This document shows, in pieces, positions 61,367 to 64,000 of a stretch of DNA of 64,000 nt; position 1 is the first letter of the stretch, and every line of letters starts with the position of its first letter. Below the pieces are notes generated by a model. The model did no database searches and was not told the DNA's origin. It saw only the letters and a list, made by a program, of their open reading frames with translations. The DNA comes from Burkholderiales bacterium (GTDB lineage Bacteria > Pseudomonadota > Gammaproteobacteria > Burkholderiales > Burkholderiaceae_C): assembly GCA_016223165.1 (NCBI GenBank), contig JACRPO010000012.1:705755-769754 (forward strand), in the 5' to 3' direction. A program made the translations under genes and the position numbers.

Positions 61367-62806
61367 ATGACGCTCGGTCAATTCCTGATCATCATGCGGG
61401 CGCGCTGGAAGGCTGCGCTCATGGTGCTGCTGCTGACGGTGGGCGGCGTGCTCGCGGTCAGCCTCGCGATGCCGCGGCAGTACACGGCCACGACGACATT
61501 GCTCGTCGACCAGTTCCGCCCCGACGTGGCCGGCTCGGCGGTCTACGCCGGCAGCCCTTCGCCGGTCTTCATGGCCACGCAGGTGGACGTGCTCAAGAGC
61601 GAGCGCGTGGCACTGTCGGTGGTGAAGGCGCTCAAGCTCGCCGACAACCCCGACCTGCGCGACGAGTGGAACCGCGACGCCAAGGGCGCCGGCAGCTTCG
61701 ACGCCTGGCTCATCGAGTGGCTGCAGCGGGGCCTCGACGTGAAGCCTTCGCGCGACTCCACCGTCATCAGCATCAGCTACAAGGCGCCGGACGGGGCCAC
61801 GGCGGCGCGCACGGCCAACCTCTTCGCGCAGGCCTTCCTCGACACGGCGCTGCAGTTCCGCGTCGACCCGGCCAAGCAGCACACCGCCGTCTTCGACGCG
61901 CGCGCCAAGGAGCTGCGCGCCCAGCTCGAGGCCGCGCAGGCCAGGCTCTCGGCCTACCAGCGCGACCGCGGCGTCGTCGTCGTCTCCGACGGCGCGCTCG
62001 ACGTCGAGACCGCTCGGCTGAACGAGCTCTCCTCGCAGCTCGTCGTGCTGCAGTCGATGTCGGCCGAATCGGCCAGCCGGCAGGCGCAGGTTCGTGGCGC
62101 CGGTGACGGCATTTCCGAAGTCGTCAACAACCCGCTCATCATCACGCTGCGTGCGCAGTTGAGCACCGCCGAGGCCAAGCTGCAGGAGCTCGACTCGCGC
62201 CTGGGCAGCAACCACCCGCAGGTGATCGAGACGCGCGCCACGATCGACTCGCTGCGCGCGCGGCTCGACACCGAGTCGCGCCGCGTCTCCGGAACGGTGG
62301 GCGTGACGAACACCATCAATCGCCAGCGCGAGGCCGAGATCCGCGCCTCGCTGGAGGCGCAGCGCGCCCGCGTGCTGCGCCTGCGCGGTGCGCGCGAGGA
62401 GGGCATGGTGCTGGTGCGCGAAGTCGAGGCCGCGCAGCGTGCCTACGATGCCGTGCTCACCCGCCTGAGCCAGACCAACCTCGAGACCAAGACGACGCAG
62501 GGTGGTGCCTACGTGCTCTCCGACGCGAAGGAGCCGTCGCTGCCCAGCTCGCCGAACATCCTGCGCAATACGCTGCTCGCCGTCGTCATCGGCACCGTGC
62601 TGGCCATCGCCATGGCCATCGTGCGCGAGTACATCGACCGCCGCGTGCGCACGGTCGAGGAGCTGCCGCTGTCGCTCGGGCTGCCGTTGCTCGGCGTCTT
62701 GCCGCGGCCCGGCAGTGGCACGGCGCGCATCGCCGGCCTGCGCCCGCCGGTGCTGGCCGCCAGCACCGCATTCCGTAGCTTGCCCGCACCTCGAGAAGGA
62801 ACGTGA
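61367..62806 (+). CDS. epsF: Chain-length determinant protein EpsF (Wzz-type)
   Basis: Inner-membrane polysaccharide co-polymerase controlling chain length. TM1 near 12-34 (ALMVLLLTVGGVLAVSLA), a large periplasmic part with a Wzz domain and coiled coil (ELRAQLEAAQARLSAYQRD, SLRARLDTESRR), and a second helix near 403-425 before a short cytoplasmic tail. SNPxL-like region PSLPSSPNILRNTL precedes TM2. 479 residues. It follows epsE after 13 nt; its TGA (62804-62806) overlaps the epsG start region. Confidence 0.92.
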   Translation: MTLGQFLIIMRARWKAALMVLLLTVGGVLAVSLAMPRQYTATTTLLVDQFRPDVAGSAVYAGSPSPVFMATQVDVLKSERVALSVVKALKLADNPDLRDEWNRDAKGAGSFDAWLIEWLQRGLDVKPSRDSTVISISYKAPDGATAARTANLFAQAFLDTALQFRVDPAKQHTAVFDARAKELRAQLEAAQARLSAYQRDRGVVVVSDGALDVETARLNELSSQLVVLQSMSAESASRQAQVRGAGDGISEVVNNPLIITLRAQLSTAEAKLQELDSRLGSNHPQVIETRATIDSLRARLDTESRRVSGTVGVTNTINRQREAEIRASLEAQRARVLRLRGAREEGMVLVREVEAAQRAYDAVLTRLSQTNLETKTTQGGAYVLSDAKEPSLPSSPNILRNTLLAVVIGTVLAIAMAIVREYIDRRVRTVEELPLSLGLPLLGVLPRPGSGTARIAGLRPPVLAASTAFRSLPAPREGT

Positions 62807-63738
62807 TGAACATGCCGTCTGATCTGAAGACGCTCGACGCAGCGCCGGGCCAGGGCGACTCCAGCCTGGTGCAGGGCCGCAGCGAAGAGAGCATCGTCAA
62901 CGAGCGCCTCATCGGCGCCCTGCTCGACGCCAAGGCGGCCCTCGGCGCCGAGAAGGTGGAGCAGATCCTGGACTTCGCCCGCAACAAGGGGCTGCGCTTC
63001 GGCGAGGCCGCCGTGGCTCTCGGCCTGGTGTCGCAGGACCAGGTGCTGCACGCGCTGTCCGAGCAGTTCGGCTATGCCTATTCCAGCGAGGAGCGGCGCC
63101 AGCTGATGCCCGAGCTGGTGGGGCTGAACCAGCCGTTCTCGATGCAGGCGGAGGCCTTCCGCGAGATCCGAAGCCAGCTGATGGCGCGCCTGTACCACGG
63201 CAACACCGGCCAGGCCAAGCCGGCGCTGGCGGTGGTGAGCCCCTCGTCGGGCGACGGCAAGACCTTCTTCAGCGCCAATATCGCCGTGTCTCTCGCCCAG
63301 GTGGGCGGCCGCACGCTGCTGATCGACGCCGACCTGCGCGGGCCGCGCCAGCACGAACTGTTCAAGCTCGAGAACAAGACGGGCCTGTCCAGCGTGCTCG
63401 TCGGCCATGTCGCCGCCGACGTGATCCAGCCGGTGCCCGACGTGGCCAATCTGTTCGTCATGCCCGTGGGCATCGCGCCGCCCAATCCGCTCGAGCTGAT
63501 CGAGCGGCCTGCCTTCGGCGTGCTGATGCGCGAGCTGGCCTCCAAGTTCGACCATGTCGTGGTCGACACGCCGGCGATGATGTACGGCGTCGACGCACAG
63601 GTCATCGCGGCGCGCTGCGGCGCGGCGCTGGTCGTCGCGCGCAAGGACCAGTCGCGCGTGGCCTCTCTGCAGCAACTCGTGGCTGCCCTGTCGCAGAGCC
63701 CGGCGCGCATTGCCGGCGTCATCCTCAACGAATACTGA
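62806..63738 (+). CDS. epsG: Polysaccharide biosynthesis tyrosine kinase EpsG (BY-kinase)
   Basis: Bacterial tyrosine kinase that partners the co-polymerase EpsF. An N-terminal MshEN-like domain (about 30-90, LIGALLDAKAALGAEKVEQI, VSQDQVLHALSEQFGYAY) is followed by the BY-kinase ATPase: Walker A SPSSGDGKTFFSANIAVSLA, Walker A-prime LLIDADLRGPRQHELF and Walker B VVVDTPAMMYG. The C-terminus ends VILNEY with no Tyr cluster, as in EpsG-type kinases. The ATG at 62806 overlaps the epsF stop; a GTG one codon earlier is also possible. 310 residues. Confidence 0.92.
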   Translation: MNMPSDLKTLDAAPGQGDSSLVQGRSEESIVNERLIGALLDAKAALGAEKVEQILDFARNKGLRFGEAAVALGLVSQDQVLHALSEQFGYAYSSEERRQLMPELVGLNQPFSMQAEAFREIRSQLMARLYHGNTGQAKPALAVVSPSSGDGKTFFSANIAVSLAQVGGRTLLIDADLRGPRQHELFKLENKTGLSSVLVGHVAADVIQPVPDVANLFVMPVGIAPPNPLELIERPAFGVLMRELASKFDHVVVDTPAMMYGVDAQVIAARCGAALVVARKDQSRVASLQQLVAALSQSPARIAGVILNEY

Positions 63739-63857
63739 AGCGGTCCGGCGGAGCGTCGGGGCGCGGGCACGCATGGCGCCCGACGGGCCCCGGCTGCCGC
63801 ACGCGCGGCAGCCCGGCACGCCCTGGTGAATCGAGTCGGTCGCGGAAGAAGCGAGAA

Positions 63858-64000
63858 GTGAAGAAGACGGCGCTGATCACCGGCATCACGGGCCAGGACG
63901 GGGCGTACCTGGCCGAGTTGCTGCTGGGCAAGGGATACGTGGTGCACGGGATCAAGCGGCGTTCTTCGCTGTTCAACACCGACCGCATCGACCATCTGTA
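63858..64000 (+). CDS. gmd: GDP-mannose 4,6-dehydratase, 5' part (cut by window end)
   Basis: Converts GDP-mannose to GDP-4-keto-6-deoxymannose, a precursor of fucose, rhamnose and other deoxysugars. Only the first 47 codons are present: GTG start, TALITGITGQDGAYLAELLL (the NAD-binding glycine motif TGxxGxxGx of the SDR fold), then GYVVHGIKRRSS and FNTDRIDHL, unmistakably Gmd. A purine-rich ribosome site precedes the GTG. It extends the exopolysaccharide operon and indicates a deoxyhexose-containing polymer. Confidence 0.9.
   Translation, partial: MKKTALITGITGQDGAYLAELLLGKGYVVHGIKRRSSLFNTDRIDHL

Noticed and set aside
62806..63738. Type II secretion ATPase, suggested by the N-terminal MshEN-like domain
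   Set aside because: The C-terminal domain has BY-kinase Walker A and A-prime motifs and sits with EpsE/EpsF.

Overview
The window is a high-GC, gene-dense chromosomal segment of a betaproteobacterium of the order Burkholderiales. The gene content (algZ/algR next to argH, hemC-D-X-Y, gmk-yicC-kinase-phosphatase-rph-rdgB-hemW, EpsE/F/G exopolysaccharide genes, DUF4148 and DUF5666 proteins) best fits the Rubrivivax/Leptothrix/Piscinibacter branch. The species cannot be read from the sequence. I see no prophage, IS element, CRISPR array or rRNA; there is one tRNA (Arg, ACG).

Layout. 0.2-3.0 kb: chemotaxis adaptation genes cheR-cheD-cheB. 3.2-7.9 kb: a DUF1127 gene divergent from a LysR regulator, which overlaps a very large exported protein with two predicted helical-toroid domains. 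7.9-14.5 kb: housekeeping block hemW-rdgB-rph plus a PP2C phosphatase and a Ser/Thr kinase (minus), divergent from yicC-gmk (plus). 14.5-17.2 kb: a heavy-metal type two-component system divergent from a small secreted DUF4148 protein. 17.3-20.5 kb: rpoZ, spoT, greB. 20.5-24.5 kb: a second Ser/Thr kinase with a DUF4384-like tail, a membrane sensor-like protein without an output domain, and a duplicated GDWLV-motif protein. 24.5-29.1 kb: tRNA-Arg with its terminator, then hemC-hemD-hemX-hemY. 29.2-35.4 kb: ppc, an acyl-CoA synthetase and an aldehyde dehydrogenase. 35.5-39.4 kb: LytTR-type algR/algZ pair divergent from argH. 39.5-44.3 kb: an orphan prepilin, a small membrane protein, and a DUF5666-DUF6502-DUF5666 operon whose promoter carries a perfect palindrome exactly in the -35/-10 spacer. 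44.5-49.3 kb: dinB, a cupredoxin-like protein, hemerythrin, LysR and an FMN-dependent 2-hydroxyacid oxidase. 49.3-52.3 kb: hybrid histidine kinase and NarL-type regulator separated by a 161-nt hairpin. 52.6-56.6 kb: two double-zinc-ribbon membrane proteins flanking a TAXI solute-binding protein. 56.6-60.3 kb: MaoC-like protein and orphan ParA, then KefF/KefC. 60.5-64.0 kb: start of an exopolysaccharide operon (epsE, epsF, epsG, then gmd cut by the window end).

Themes. Signalling is unusually dense: three histidine kinase/regulator pairs, two related Ser/Thr kinases and a phosphatase, plus chemotaxis genes. Short minisatellites of 6, 9 or 12 bp inside genes and 9 or 10 bp between genes recur throughout and seem to have lengthened several proteins (CheB, HemW, RdgB, AlgR-like, others). 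The two best candidates for undescribed systems are the zinc-ribbon/TAXI/zinc-ribbon cluster, in which the first two proteins end in the same Cys-x9-Cys motif, and the DUF5666-DUF6502 operon with its built-in operator.
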